Assembly: GCF_004135735.1 (NCBI RefSeq)
Contig: NZ_CP012670.1
Coordinates: 7,208,501 to 7,272,500, forward strand
Direction of reading: 5' to 3'
Source: Sorangium cellulosum
GTDB lineage: Bacteria > Myxococcota_A > Polyangia > Polyangiales > Polyangiaceae
DNA length: 64,000 nt
Made by a program: the position numbers and the translations under genes. Positions within the stretch are counted from its first letter, which is position 1. Each line of letters opens with the position of its first letter. The notes under the pieces are model-generated. The model had not been told where the DNA came from and did not search any database. It saw only the letters and a list, made by a program, of their open reading frames with translations. Shown here piece by piece: positions 1-7,444 of the stretch.

Positions 1-1160
1 CGCTCGCCCGCGGCGAAGGCCCCGGTGACGCCGTTCGGCCACGCCCTCATGACGTCCGTCGAGGTCGGGTCGGCCCAGTAGATGCCGGTCCGGTCGGCGG
101 CGATGCCCCTCGGATTGCCCAGCCCGCGGGCGACGACCGTGGCCTCGCCCCCAGCCTTGGGCGCGCGGACCACGGTGCCCGTCCTGCTGGTCGTCCAGTA
201 CACGTGGGTGGCGTCGACGGCGATCTCGCGCACCTCGCCCTGATCGGTCGCCAGCGTGGTGGGCGGGGTGTCGCCCCGCGCGTCCTTCGGCGCGGCCATC
301 ACGCGGCCGCCGCTGTCGCGGAGGGTCCAGTAGACATGGGTCGCGTCGACGGTGAGGGCGTGGGGCGTCCCGCCGGTGGGGATCGCGACGAACGGGCCAT
401 TGCCGCGCGAGCTCTTCCGCGTGCGGACGAGGGAGGCGCTCTCGCGGTTGACCCAGTAAACGAACTCCTCGTCCACCGCCACGCTGAAGGGATCGGACTG
501 CGCCGCGGCGACGACGACCGGATCCTCGCCGCCGCCCACCGGCGCGCGCACCACCTGGCCGTTGTCCTCGCCGCTCACGCCCTGGTTGACCCAGAAGACG
601 TGCGTCCCGTCGGACGCGATGCCCGCCGGGTTGACCTGGCCGGTGGCGAGCGGGATCGTGGTGTCGCCGTCGCGCGACCACTGCATGACGGAGCCCTCGA
701 CCCCCCCGTTGGTCCAGAACACATTGCCGCCGGCCGCGGCGATGTACAGCGGCTCGTGCTGGTCGGTGGCGTGGACGGTGACGGCGACGCAGGCGCCGGC
801 CCGGCAGGTGCCCTCGCACTCGACCGGGCAGGTGCCGCAGTGCAGGGCATCGCCGGTCACGTCGACCTCACACCCGTTCTCCGCATCGCCGTCACAATCG
901 ACGTAGGTCTCCCCGCAGGTCGGCGGCTCCACGACCCCGGTCCCCGCGCCGCCCCCGCCCGCGTCGCCCCCGCCCTCGCCCGTCGCGCCGCCCCCGCCCG
1001 TCGCGCCGCTGCCCGCTCCGCCCGTGGAAGACGACGTCGCGCTCCCCTGCCCCGAGGAGCCGGAGACGAAGAGGCTCGACGCCTCGGGAGCGGAGCAGGC
1101 GACTACGGCGAGCCCGATGGGCAGCGCGAGGAGAACGGCGTGACGCATTGTGCTCTGCAT
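1..1160 (-). CDS. Lipoprotein with YW-type beta-propeller-like repeats (3' end outside window)
   Basis: Reads leftwards off the window edge, so the C-terminus is missing. The ATG at 1160 has GGAGG five bases upstream; a second in-frame ATG at 1148 is too far from it. The N-terminus is a short lipoprotein signal with Cys directly after VVA (LAVVAC), then a Gly/Ser/Thr/Ala linker of about 50 residues and a Cys-rich segment (ETYVDCDGDAENGCEVD, HCGTCPVEC) common in myxobacterial surface proteins. The rest is a series of ~45-residue repeats with the pattern I-A-x-D-x-T-x-V-Y/F-W-x-N/T and a following VxxAPKxGG, which usually build a beta-propeller. Predicted outer-membrane or surface lipoprotein of unknown ligand. 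Divergent from the kinase gene at 1599. Confidence 0.85.
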   Translation of the reverse strand, partial: MQSTMRHAVLLALPIGLAVVACSAPEASSLFVSGSSGQGSATSSSTGGAGSGATGGGGATGEGGGDAGGGGAGTGVVEPPTCGETYVDCDGDAENGCEVDVTGDALHCGTCPVECEGTCRAGACVAVTVHATDQHEPLYIAAAGGNVFWTNGGVEGSVMQWSRDGDTTIPLATGQVNPAGIASDGTHVFWVNQGVSGEDNGQVVRAPVGGGEDPVVVAAAQSDPFSVAVDEEFVYWVNRESASLVRTRKSSRGNGPFVAIPTGGTPHALTVDATHVYWTLRDSGGRVMAAPKDARGDTPPTTLATDQGEVREIAVDATHVYWTTSRTGTVVRAPKAGGEATVVARGLGNPRGIAADRTGIYWADPTSTDVMRAWPNGVTGAFAAGE

Positions 1161-1598
1161 GGAAACCTCCACCCATACAGGCTACACGAGCCGATCGGGA
1201 AAACGCATCTGCGAATTCGGTGTGTCGTCTCCTGTCGTGCGCCGACGCTTGGTGTGCCCGCGCGCGTCGGCGCCCATGTGGGGTGAGCCCCCAAAGGGCC
1301 GCACCACCTCGCGGCTCAGCGCTCTTGCGTCGAATTCTCGTCTCTCACGAGAAACGGAGATCCTGGAGTGACACTCCCCTCTCCCGGCGCGCTCACGATC
1401 CGCGCTCGCCGCAGGGCGTCGGGGTTTGGTGGTATGGCGCTTGACCGAGAGGGGCGCTACCCTCGGGCGCCGGGTGTCAGCGCGTACGATGCCAGCGAGG
1501 GTGGACCTGCCGTTCCGCCGCGGAGCGCCTTGCGGGCGCGGCGCACCGATGCGCGCGCGGCGCCGGGGTGGGGGCGCGCGGGCGGGAGGCGCCCCCGC
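1161..1598. promoter_or_regulatory. Divergent intergenic region with a 7-bp-arm inverted repeat
   Basis: 438 bases between divergent genes, presumably carrying both promoters. No small ORF here has good coding character. The only clear local structure is the inverted repeat TTCTCGT (1335-1341) / ACGAGAA (1347-1353) with a 5-base spacer, which could be an operator or an RNA hairpin. No promoter boxes could be assigned with confidence. Confidence 0.35.
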
Positions 1599-2684
1599 AT
1601 GAGCGGGTCCGTGTACATCGCGGGGGGCAGGGCGAGCTCCGCGGCGCAGGAGCGGGCCATGGCGCTCATCGGCCGCACGCTCGTGAACCGCTACCGCATC
1701 GAGGAGCTCGTCGCGATGGGCGGCATCGCCGCCGTCTTCCGCGCCACGAAGCTCGCGACCGGCGAGGACGTGGCCGTCAAGGTGCTCCACCCCGACGCCG
1801 AGGAGCTGCCGGAGCTCATCGAGCGCTTCGAGCGCGAGGCCATCGCCGGCCGCCACATCTACCACCCGAACGTCGCGGCGGTGTACGAGACCAACCAGCT
1901 CGACGACGGCTCGTGGTTCATGGTGATGGAGTTCATCCGCGGCATCACGCTGCGCAAGCTCATCGACCAGGGCCCCATCCCGCCGCTGCGCGCGACGAAC
2001 ATCGCGCGCCAGATCGCGACCGCCCTCAACGCGGCGCACGACTTCGGGATCGTGCACAGGGACGTCAAGCCGCTCAACATCATGGTGCTCGACGGGCCGG
2101 AGGAGCGCGTCCAGCTCATCGACTTCGGCCTCGCGAAGGTCCCGGTCGAGCAGTTCTCCTTCACCACCGACGACGGCTCCCGCCGCTCGCTCACGAACGC
2201 CGGGGTGCTGCTCGGCACGGTGGCGTACATGGCGCCGGAGGCCGCGCTCGGCATGCGGTCGATCGACCGGCGCGCCGACCTCTACGCGCTCGGCGTCATC
2301 CTCTACGAGATGCTCGCGGGCCAGCACCCCTTCACCGCCGTCGAGCCGGCCGCGCTGTTCGCGGAGCACCGGTCGACCCCGCCGCCGCCCATCGCCGAGC
2401 GCTCCCCCGGCATCGTCGTCCCGCCGGCGCTCGAGGGCGTGGTGATGCGCCTCCTGGCCAAGGACCCGGACGACCGCTTCCCCCATGCGCGCGCCGTGCT
2501 CGTGGCGCTCGACGCCGTCCTGCAGAAGCTCACGGCGCCGGAGAGCGCGCGCATGGCCCCGGCGAGCCTCCGGACCGCGGCCCGCTTCATCGAGCGGCGG
2601 GCCTCGCGCGCCGCGCTGGCCGGCGCGGGCGTCCTGTTCTTCGCGATCGGGAGCGCCATCGCCTGGCTGCTCGGGTCGGACTGA
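1599..2684 (+). CDS. Transmembrane Ser/Thr protein kinase
   Basis: Hanks-type kinase of about 361 residues. Domain signs in order: degenerate Gly loop (MGGIAAVF), catalytic-lysine motif VAVKVL, catalytic loop HRDVKPLN, metal-binding DFGLA, activation-segment end MAPEA, then the C-lobe (DLYALGVILYEMLAGQHPF). A single hydrophobic segment lies at the extreme C-terminus (AGVLFFAIGSAIAWLLG), so the kinase domain is cytosolic and only a couple of residues follow the membrane anchor. Unlike many receptor kinases it has no extracellular sensor. The ATG at 1599 follows GGGAGG; an alternative ATG at 1659 also has a good AGGAG site and would start closer to the kinase domain. Substrate unknown. Confidence 0.9.
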   Translation: MSGSVYIAGGRASSAAQERAMALIGRTLVNRYRIEELVAMGGIAAVFRATKLATGEDVAVKVLHPDAEELPELIERFEREAIAGRHIYHPNVAAVYETNQLDDGSWFMVMEFIRGITLRKLIDQGPIPPLRATNIARQIATALNAAHDFGIVHRDVKPLNIMVLDGPEERVQLIDFGLAKVPVEQFSFTTDDGSRRSLTNAGVLLGTVAYMAPEAALGMRSIDRRADLYALGVILYEMLAGQHPFTAVEPAALFAEHRSTPPPPIAERSPGIVVPPALEGVVMRLLAKDPDDRFPHARAVLVALDAVLQKLTAPESARMAPASLRTAARFIERRASRAALAGAGVLFFAIGSAIAWLLGSD

Positions 2685-2940
2685 TCGCGCCGCCGTCGAG
2701 GACGCACGCGCGCCCCGGGGTCGACCCGAGCGCGCGCGACGCGCGCCGCGGCGGGGGGGCAGGAGGGGCCGCGAGGGCGCATGGGAAAGAGGGGAGAGGG
2801 GAGAGGCGCGCTCTCCCTCGTTTCCCTCGCGCCCCTGTGCCATTGCGCCTTTGCGGTCTTCTCCCTCATCGGCAGACCCCTGCAGGAATCACCATGATGG
2901 GCGATTCGGGGGTCGACGCTCGCAGGGTGCGAGCCGCTGA

Positions 2941-3156
2941 ATGACGAAGAGCCTTTGCGCGCACCACCTGGGCATGGGAGGCTCAGCAAGGAGTGATTCG
3001 AACAGGGGAGCGGCCAGGGAGCTGGACGTGACGGTGAAGGAGCTCCGCGCTGCCATCGACGAGCTGGCCACGCGGCTGGAGGCACCGGAGATCGCGAATC
3101 CGGCCAGCCGCCGCTGTCGTCACCGCCGCGGCCGCGGCCGTCGCGGCTGCAGCTAG
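2941..3156 (+). CDS. Possible small protein (RiPP-precursor-like or DUF3606-like remnant)
   Basis: A 71-codon frame. The central part (about 2998-3096) has almost only G/C third positions and encodes a helical acidic stretch (ARELDVTVKELRAAIDELA), unlike the flanking bases, so at least this part looks coding. The tail is short, Arg/Gly-rich and holds two Cys (CRHRRGRGRRGC). It ends 146 bases before the YcaO gene, where a leader-plus-core precursor peptide would be expected; the helical stretch also resembles the conserved core of DUF3606 proteins. In the next frame the GC-rich tail would read as Ala/Val-rich, so a frameshift cannot be excluded. No convincing ribosome binding site. Confidence 0.3.
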   Translation: MTKSLCAHHLGMGGSARSDSNRGAARELDVTVKELRAAIDELATRLEAPEIANPASRRCRHRRGRGRRGCS

Positions 3157-3160
3157 CCCG

Positions 3161-3188
3161 TAGTCCGTCGTCCGTAGTCCGTAGTCCG
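3161..3188. repeat. 7-bp tandem repeat (TAGTCCG x4)
   Basis: Four adjoining copies of TAGTCCG, one with a single change (TCGTCCG). It lies in the non-coding gap before the YcaO gene. A simple microsatellite, probably without function. Confidence 0.8.
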
Positions 3189-3302
3189 AGAGGTCGAATC
3201 GGCGCGCCGCGCGGAGCGGCGCCGGGAACGAAACCCCATGACCGAAGGTGGCGTGCAACGCGGCCCCGGAGCCGGCGCGCCGCCCCTTCCCGGAGAGCTC
3301 GC

Positions 3303-4328
3303 GTGTCCACCCAGCCGCCCAGGAAAGAGGAGCTCCTCCGCGCCCCGCTCGCCGGGATGACGGGCGACTTCATCGCGCCGGAGCGGCTCTGTCTCTACGA
3401 CGAGGCGCAGTACGGGAGCCCCGGGTTCCCCTATGCGCCGCTCGATCCGGCCACGCCGATCGCGTGGGCGCTCGGGCGCTGGCTCGACACCGGCGCGCCC
3501 GTCCACGTCCCCGCGCTCCCGGCCTGTCCCGACCACCGCGCCGGCCCCGAGGCCCGCTTCTGCCAGGTGACCTCGAGCGGGCTCGCCGCGGGCGAGGCGC
3601 TCGACGGCGCGTCGATGGCGGCCGCGCTCGAGCTCATCGCGCGTGACGCCTTCATGATCTCGTGGCTCGCGCGCCGGCCCGGACGGCGGCTCCTCCCCGA
3701 CGACACGCTCGACCCCGAGGTGTACGAGATCGCCCGGCAGCTCGCGGAGCAGGGCGCCCGGATCGAGCTCTATCTCCTCGAGGCGGGCATCGCGATCCCC
3801 ACGATCCTGTGCGTCGGGTATGGCGACGGCGAGCGCTGGCCCGGCGCCGTGGTCTCGCTCGCCGCCCACCTGAGCCCGCACGAGGCGATCGAGAGAGCCA
3901 TCCTGGCGCAGGGCCAGGCAGGCCCCCGCGTCCTCCGGCGCATGACCGGCAACGAGCGCGCGATCCCCGAGCGGCCGGAGCGCGTGCGCACACGCGCGGA
4001 TCACGCCGCTTATTACGTCCCTCCGAGCCGCGCCACCGCCTTCGCCTTCCTCGGCGAGGGTGGCGCGCTGACCGCCGCCGAGATCGAGGAGCCCGAGGAG
4101 GTGTCGCTGTCCGAGCTCACCCGGCGCGTGACGGCCGCGGGGCTCCGCATCGCGATCGTCGAGGTGACATCCCCCGATCTCGCGACGCCCCCCTCCCGCG
4201 TCGTCCGGGCGCTCGGGCCCGACTTCCAGCAGATCCACTTCGGCCACCGCGTCGCGCGGCTCGGCAACCCGCGCCTCCGCGCGATGGCGCCCCACGGCAT
4301 CAACCCGGATCCCCACCCGATGGCCTGA
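3303..4328 (+). CDS. YcaO-domain protein, TOMM cyclodehydratase-like, N-terminal half missing
   Basis: 341 residues starting at a GTG preceded by GGAGAG. It matches the C-terminal half of YcaO proteins that make thiazole/oxazole-modified peptides: TSSGLAAG followed by ALELIARDAFMISWL (the helix with the conserved E-x-x-x-RDA), then GIAIPTILCVGYG, the late segment ending in LGPDFQQIHFGHRVARLG, and a terminal NPDPHP. YcaO cyclodehydratases of this class characteristically end in a Pro-rich PxPxP tail that matters for catalysis, and this tail is close to that. The usual first ~150 residues, with the first ATP-binding helix (GEAxER-type), are absent in all three upstream frames. No partner E1-like protein or dehydrogenase is next to it. 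Either a truncated remnant or a shortened, reassigned YcaO protein. Confidence 0.75.
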   Translation: MSTQPPRKEELLRAPLAGMTGDFIAPERLCLYDEAQYGSPGFPYAPLDPATPIAWALGRWLDTGAPVHVPALPACPDHRAGPEARFCQVTSSGLAAGEALDGASMAAALELIARDAFMISWLARRPGRRLLPDDTLDPEVYEIARQLAEQGARIELYLLEAGIAIPTILCVGYGDGERWPGAVVSLAAHLSPHEAIERAILAQGQAGPRVLRRMTGNERAIPERPERVRTRADHAAYYVPPSRATAFAFLGEGGALTAAEIEEPEEVSLSELTRRVTAAGLRIAIVEVTSPDLATPPSRVVRALGPDFQQIHFGHRVARLGNPRLRAMAPHGINPDPHPMA

Positions 4329-4388
4329 GCGAGGCCTCGAGGCGTTGTCCCGCCGAGGCCCGGCACCGGAGGGCGCACCCCGGCGGCA

Positions 4389-4427
4389 GCGGGAGCCCCC
4401 GGCGCTCCTTGGCCGGGCGGCTCCCGC
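4389..4427. terminator. Nested hairpin between convergent genes
   Basis: Outer arms GCGGGAGCC (4389-4397) and GGCTCCCGC (4419-4427) are perfectly complementary, and inner arms CCCGGC / GCCGGG continue the stem. It lies between the ends of two convergent genes, so it probably works as a bidirectional terminator. No T-tract, as is usual in this GC-rich group. Confidence 0.65.
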
Positions 4428-4442
4428 TCGATCAGGCCCGTG

Positions 4443-5894
4443 TCAGTCGTCGACCACGAACTCCACGCGCCGGTTCTTCGCGCGGCTCGCCTCGTCGTCG
4501 CCCTCCGCGATCGGACGATCCGGCCCGTAGCCCTCCGTCTCGAGCCGGCCAGGGCTGACCCCTCTCCGGACAAGGTATTTCCGGACCGTCTCCGCGCGCT
4601 GCTCGCTGAGCTCGATGTTGAACTCCCGCGTCCCCGTCTCGTCGGTGTGCCCCTCGATCCGGACCCGCTCGACCTCCGGGTGCGCCTTCAGCACGAGCGC
4701 CACCTGATCGAGCGTCCTCTTCGACTCCGGCTCGAGCTCCGCCGACCCGGTCTGGAAGCGGATCGTGTCGCGCATCACGAGCTCGCCGTCCTCGTACGTC
4801 ACCCGCGGCTCGCCCTCGTCAGGGCAACCGTCGTCGTCCTCGACCCCGTTGATCGTCTCCTTCTCGCTCGGGCACGCGTCATCCGCGTTCGGGACGCCGT
4901 CCTGATCGTCGTCGGCGTCCTCCTCGGGGCAGCCGTCGCTGTCGTAGTCGGCGTCGCGATCCTCGGGGACGTCCGGGCACAGATCGCGCTCGTCGTCGAC
5001 GCCGTCGTGATCGCCGTCGTGCGACGTCGGCGTGTACTTCACCCCCGCGAACACGCGGAAGATCGGGACGCCGTACCCCGCCAGCGCGCCGATGCCCGGG
5101 CCCGCGACGATCTCCCACTCGTCGCTCGGGTTGATCTTCACGTAACCGAGCGCCTCGAGCGGGGTCTCCTCCAGGTCCGCCGCGGTGAGGCCCACGCCGC
5201 CGTTCGCCTCGGCGCCGATCTCGACCTTGCCGTCGATGCCGCCGAAGCGATAGCCGAGCGCCGCGGCGTAGGTCAGCTCGCTCGCCGCCTCGACGTTCTC
5301 GTACTGCGTCCCCTCGCGGATCGCGACGCCCGCGTTCACGCCGAACCTGAGGCCCGGCGCGAAGCGGTGATCGAGCACGATGCGCGGCCAGAACACCACG
5401 TTGCGCGCGCCGCCCGAGAAATCGCCGGTGTGCGTGGGCACGCGCAGCTCGGCGACCAGGCCGAGGCCGATGGAGTCGCGATCGTCGAGCAGGCGCAGCT
5501 TCGGCACGATCCGGACGTCGCCGAGCCCCGCGAACGACGGCGATCCCTCGCCCGATTGCGCGAGGAAGAACGGCACGCTGAGGCCGATCGCGAACGGCTC
5601 GGCCAGCGTGACCGACGCCATGAGGTCGGCGCCGAGGCGGCCGCCCACGATCTCCCGCCGCACCTCGCCGTCGCCCGTCGCGACGATGAGCGGGTTGCGC
5701 GCGTAGTTCAAGAACAGCCCGAACGCCCAGGGGTCGGCGGGCTCGCGCACGCCGGAGCCCTCGGTCACGACGAACCCGTCGTGCGTGACGGCCGGCTTGA
5801 AGCGCTCGATATCGATGTCGTTCTCCTGCGCCGCCGCGCTCGTGGCGGCGGCGAGGACGATGCAAGCGGTGGCAGCGGTGATCCGTGCGCGCAT
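4443..5894 (-). CDS. OmpA-family outer-membrane protein with thrombospondin type 3 repeats
   Basis: About 483 residues. The ATG at 5894 follows GAGGAG. A cleavable signal peptide (ending SAAAQE) is followed by a ~280-residue transmembrane-barrel-like part, then Asp-rich calcium-binding type 3 repeats (DxDxDGVDDxxDxCP and variants), then an OmpA peptidoglycan-binding domain (IRFQTGSAELEPES, VRIEGHTDETGTREFN, LSEQRAETVRKYL, NRRVEF). The protein thus spans the outer membrane, crosses the periplasm on a stiff calcium-dependent stalk, and grips peptidoglycan. It starts 11 bases after the stop of the MYXO-CTERM gene, so the two are one operon. Confidence 0.92.
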   Translation of the reverse strand: MRARITAATACIVLAAATSAAAQENDIDIERFKPAVTHDGFVVTEGSGVREPADPWAFGLFLNYARNPLIVATGDGEVRREIVGGRLGADLMASVTLAEPFAIGLSVPFFLAQSGEGSPSFAGLGDVRIVPKLRLLDDRDSIGLGLVAELRVPTHTGDFSGGARNVVFWPRIVLDHRFAPGLRFGVNAGVAIREGTQYENVEAASELTYAAALGYRFGGIDGKVEIGAEANGGVGLTAADLEETPLEALGYVKINPSDEWEIVAGPGIGALAGYGVPIFRVFAGVKYTPTSHDGDHDGVDDERDLCPDVPEDRDADYDSDGCPEEDADDDQDGVPNADDACPSEKETINGVEDDDGCPDEGEPRVTYEDGELVMRDTIRFQTGSAELEPESKRTLDQVALVLKAHPEVERVRIEGHTDETGTREFNIELSEQRAETVRKYLVRRGVSPGRLETEGYGPDRPIAEGDDEASRAKNRRVEFVVDD

Positions 5895-5905
5895 GGGTCT
5901 CCTCG

Positions 5906-7183
5906 TCATCGACCTGTCCCGTGTCCGCGGCGCGGGCGCCGGCGCAACCGGAGCGCGAGCCCGCCGGCGGCGAGCAGCGAGAGGGCGCCCCCTCCGTACG
6001 GCGCCGGCCCCGCGGCGCAGGCGCAAGCGCCGCCGCGGACCTCGTCGCCCGGCTCCAGCCAGGGGCCGTCCGGCCCGCCCGCGCCGCTCGAGCCCGCGCC
6101 GCCCGACGCCGCGCCCTCGACGCAGACGCCCGTCGGCGCGCAGCGCGCGTCCGGACCGCACTCGGCGCCGCCCGGCGCGCACGGGCCGCACCGCCCGTTC
6201 GCGCAGACGAGGCCGTCGCACTCCGCGTTCGTCGTGCAGGTGCCCGAGGGCACCGGGACGCACCGCCAGTCCGGCGAGCACTCCTCGTCCGCGTCGCAGT
6301 CGGTGTCCTCCACGCACGACACGGGCAGCACGCAGGCGCCGTCGACGCAGACGCCGCGGCCCGCGCAATCGCCGTCCCACGTGCAGCCCGAGGGCGGGAC
6401 GATCACGTCGGGCACGCGGTCGGAGTCCGCGTCGCCGGGCACGCACGGCGCGGAGATGCCGATGTCGAGATCGCCCGGGCCGAGGCCCGCCGTGCCGCTC
6501 ACCGACCGGAAGTAGAGGTTCGCGTCGCACGCCGCGGTGACGCCCACGACCCCGAGATCGATGGCGCCCTGCACATACCCGCGCACCGCCTCGTTGATCA
6601 GCACGGGGTCGACGTCCGTCCCCACCTCGGTCGCGACCTGCTCCGCCGGCACCGTGAGGCGCTCGTAATTCCCGGACGCCCTGAAGGCCCAGACGTCCGC
6701 GAGCGTGCCGTCGCCCTTCACGCCGAGCACGTATTCGTAGCCGCCCGGCGAGCCGTCGATCGTGAAATTCGGATCGATCTCCGTCGCCTCGGCCGTGCCC
6801 CCGGTCCCCCGGTTCCTGTCGGCGTCGATGAACACGTAGAGCGTGACGGCGCCGCTGATCGCGGCCGTCTCCGACACGTAGGCGCGCGCCCAGAGCCGCC
6901 CGGCGTCGGCCACCGCATAGGCCGTGCGAAAATCGATCGACCGCTCCGGCTGCTCGAAGCGCGCGGCGCCGTCCCCGGCCACGTCCTCGCCGCCGAACGG
7001 CCAGCGCGGCTCACCCGTCTTGTCAATGGCGACGATCTCGTCGAGCACCGGCGTCTTCCGCCCGCCGGTCCACGTCTGCGCGGCCGAGCTCGTCGGCCCG
7101 AGCACGACGGCGAGCGCCGCGCCCACAGCCAGCGGCGCGCTCCACGCGCGCCGCCGCACCCACCCATCTGTGTGATGTGTCAT
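5906..7183 (-). CDS. MYXO-CTERM sorted surface protein with Cys-rich repeats
   Basis: 425 residues counted from the ATG at 7183, chosen because a Sec signal (SAPLAVGAALAVVLGPTSSAAQ) follows at once. The N-terminal domain (residues ~35-225) looks like a beta-rich ligand- or carbohydrate-binding module (LYVFIDADRNRGTGG, SPGGYEYVLGVKGDG). Then come short Cys-rich repeats (CTWDGDCAGRGVCVDGAC, CVEDTDCDADEEC, CTTNAECDGLVCANGRC), and a Gly/Ala linker. The C-terminus is a MYXO-CTERM tail: a Cys motif (GGACACA), a hydrophobic stretch, and an Arg-rich end, which directs outer-surface anchoring in myxobacteria. First gene of the operon with the OmpA protein. Confidence 0.88.
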   Translation of the reverse strand: MTHHTDGWVRRRAWSAPLAVGAALAVVLGPTSSAAQTWTGGRKTPVLDEIVAIDKTGEPRWPFGGEDVAGDGAARFEQPERSIDFRTAYAVADAGRLWARAYVSETAAISGAVTLYVFIDADRNRGTGGTAEATEIDPNFTIDGSPGGYEYVLGVKGDGTLADVWAFRASGNYERLTVPAEQVATEVGTDVDPVLINEAVRGYVQGAIDLGVVGVTAACDANLYFRSVSGTAGLGPGDLDIGISAPCVPGDADSDRVPDVIVPPSGCTWDGDCAGRGVCVDGACVLPVSCVEDTDCDADEECSPDWRCVPVPSGTCTTNAECDGLVCANGRCGPCAPGGAECGPDARCAPTGVCVEGAASGGAGSSGAGGPDGPWLEPGDEVRGGACACAAGPAPYGGGALSLLAAGGLALRLRRRPRRGHGTGR

Positions 7184-7338
7184 GGCGCGAGCATCCTCGC
7201 ACAGGTCGCCGTAACCCTTGCAAATGAAAGGTATTCTGCGCAGGCGGTGCGCAAGGGTGCGCGCCCGCGGCACCTCGCGCGCCCCGCTCGCTCGATGCCC
7301 GAGGCCACCGCGTCGCTTGGCCGCGAGCCCGGTTTCTC

Positions 7339-7361
7339 GTAACTGTCCATCGGTCAGTTAC
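7339..7361. promoter_or_regulatory. TetR-like operator palindrome
   Basis: Perfect arms GTAACTG and CAGTTAC separated by 9 bases; counted inwards, the half-sites TAACTGTCC and GGTCAGTTA match except at one position. The size, symmetry and AACTG/CAGTT ends resemble operators of TetR-family repressors. It lies in the 261-base divergent gap, 83 bases before the peptidase start and 155 before the MYXO-CTERM start, so it could control both. No tetR gene is in the window. Confidence 0.5.
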
Positions 7362-7444
7362 ACGCCCGGCGCCGGCCCGGGACGTGCGCTGTCTGCTGAA
7401 GTCCTTCACGGCGTGAATGCCAACCCATCTTCCGAGGAAACCGG

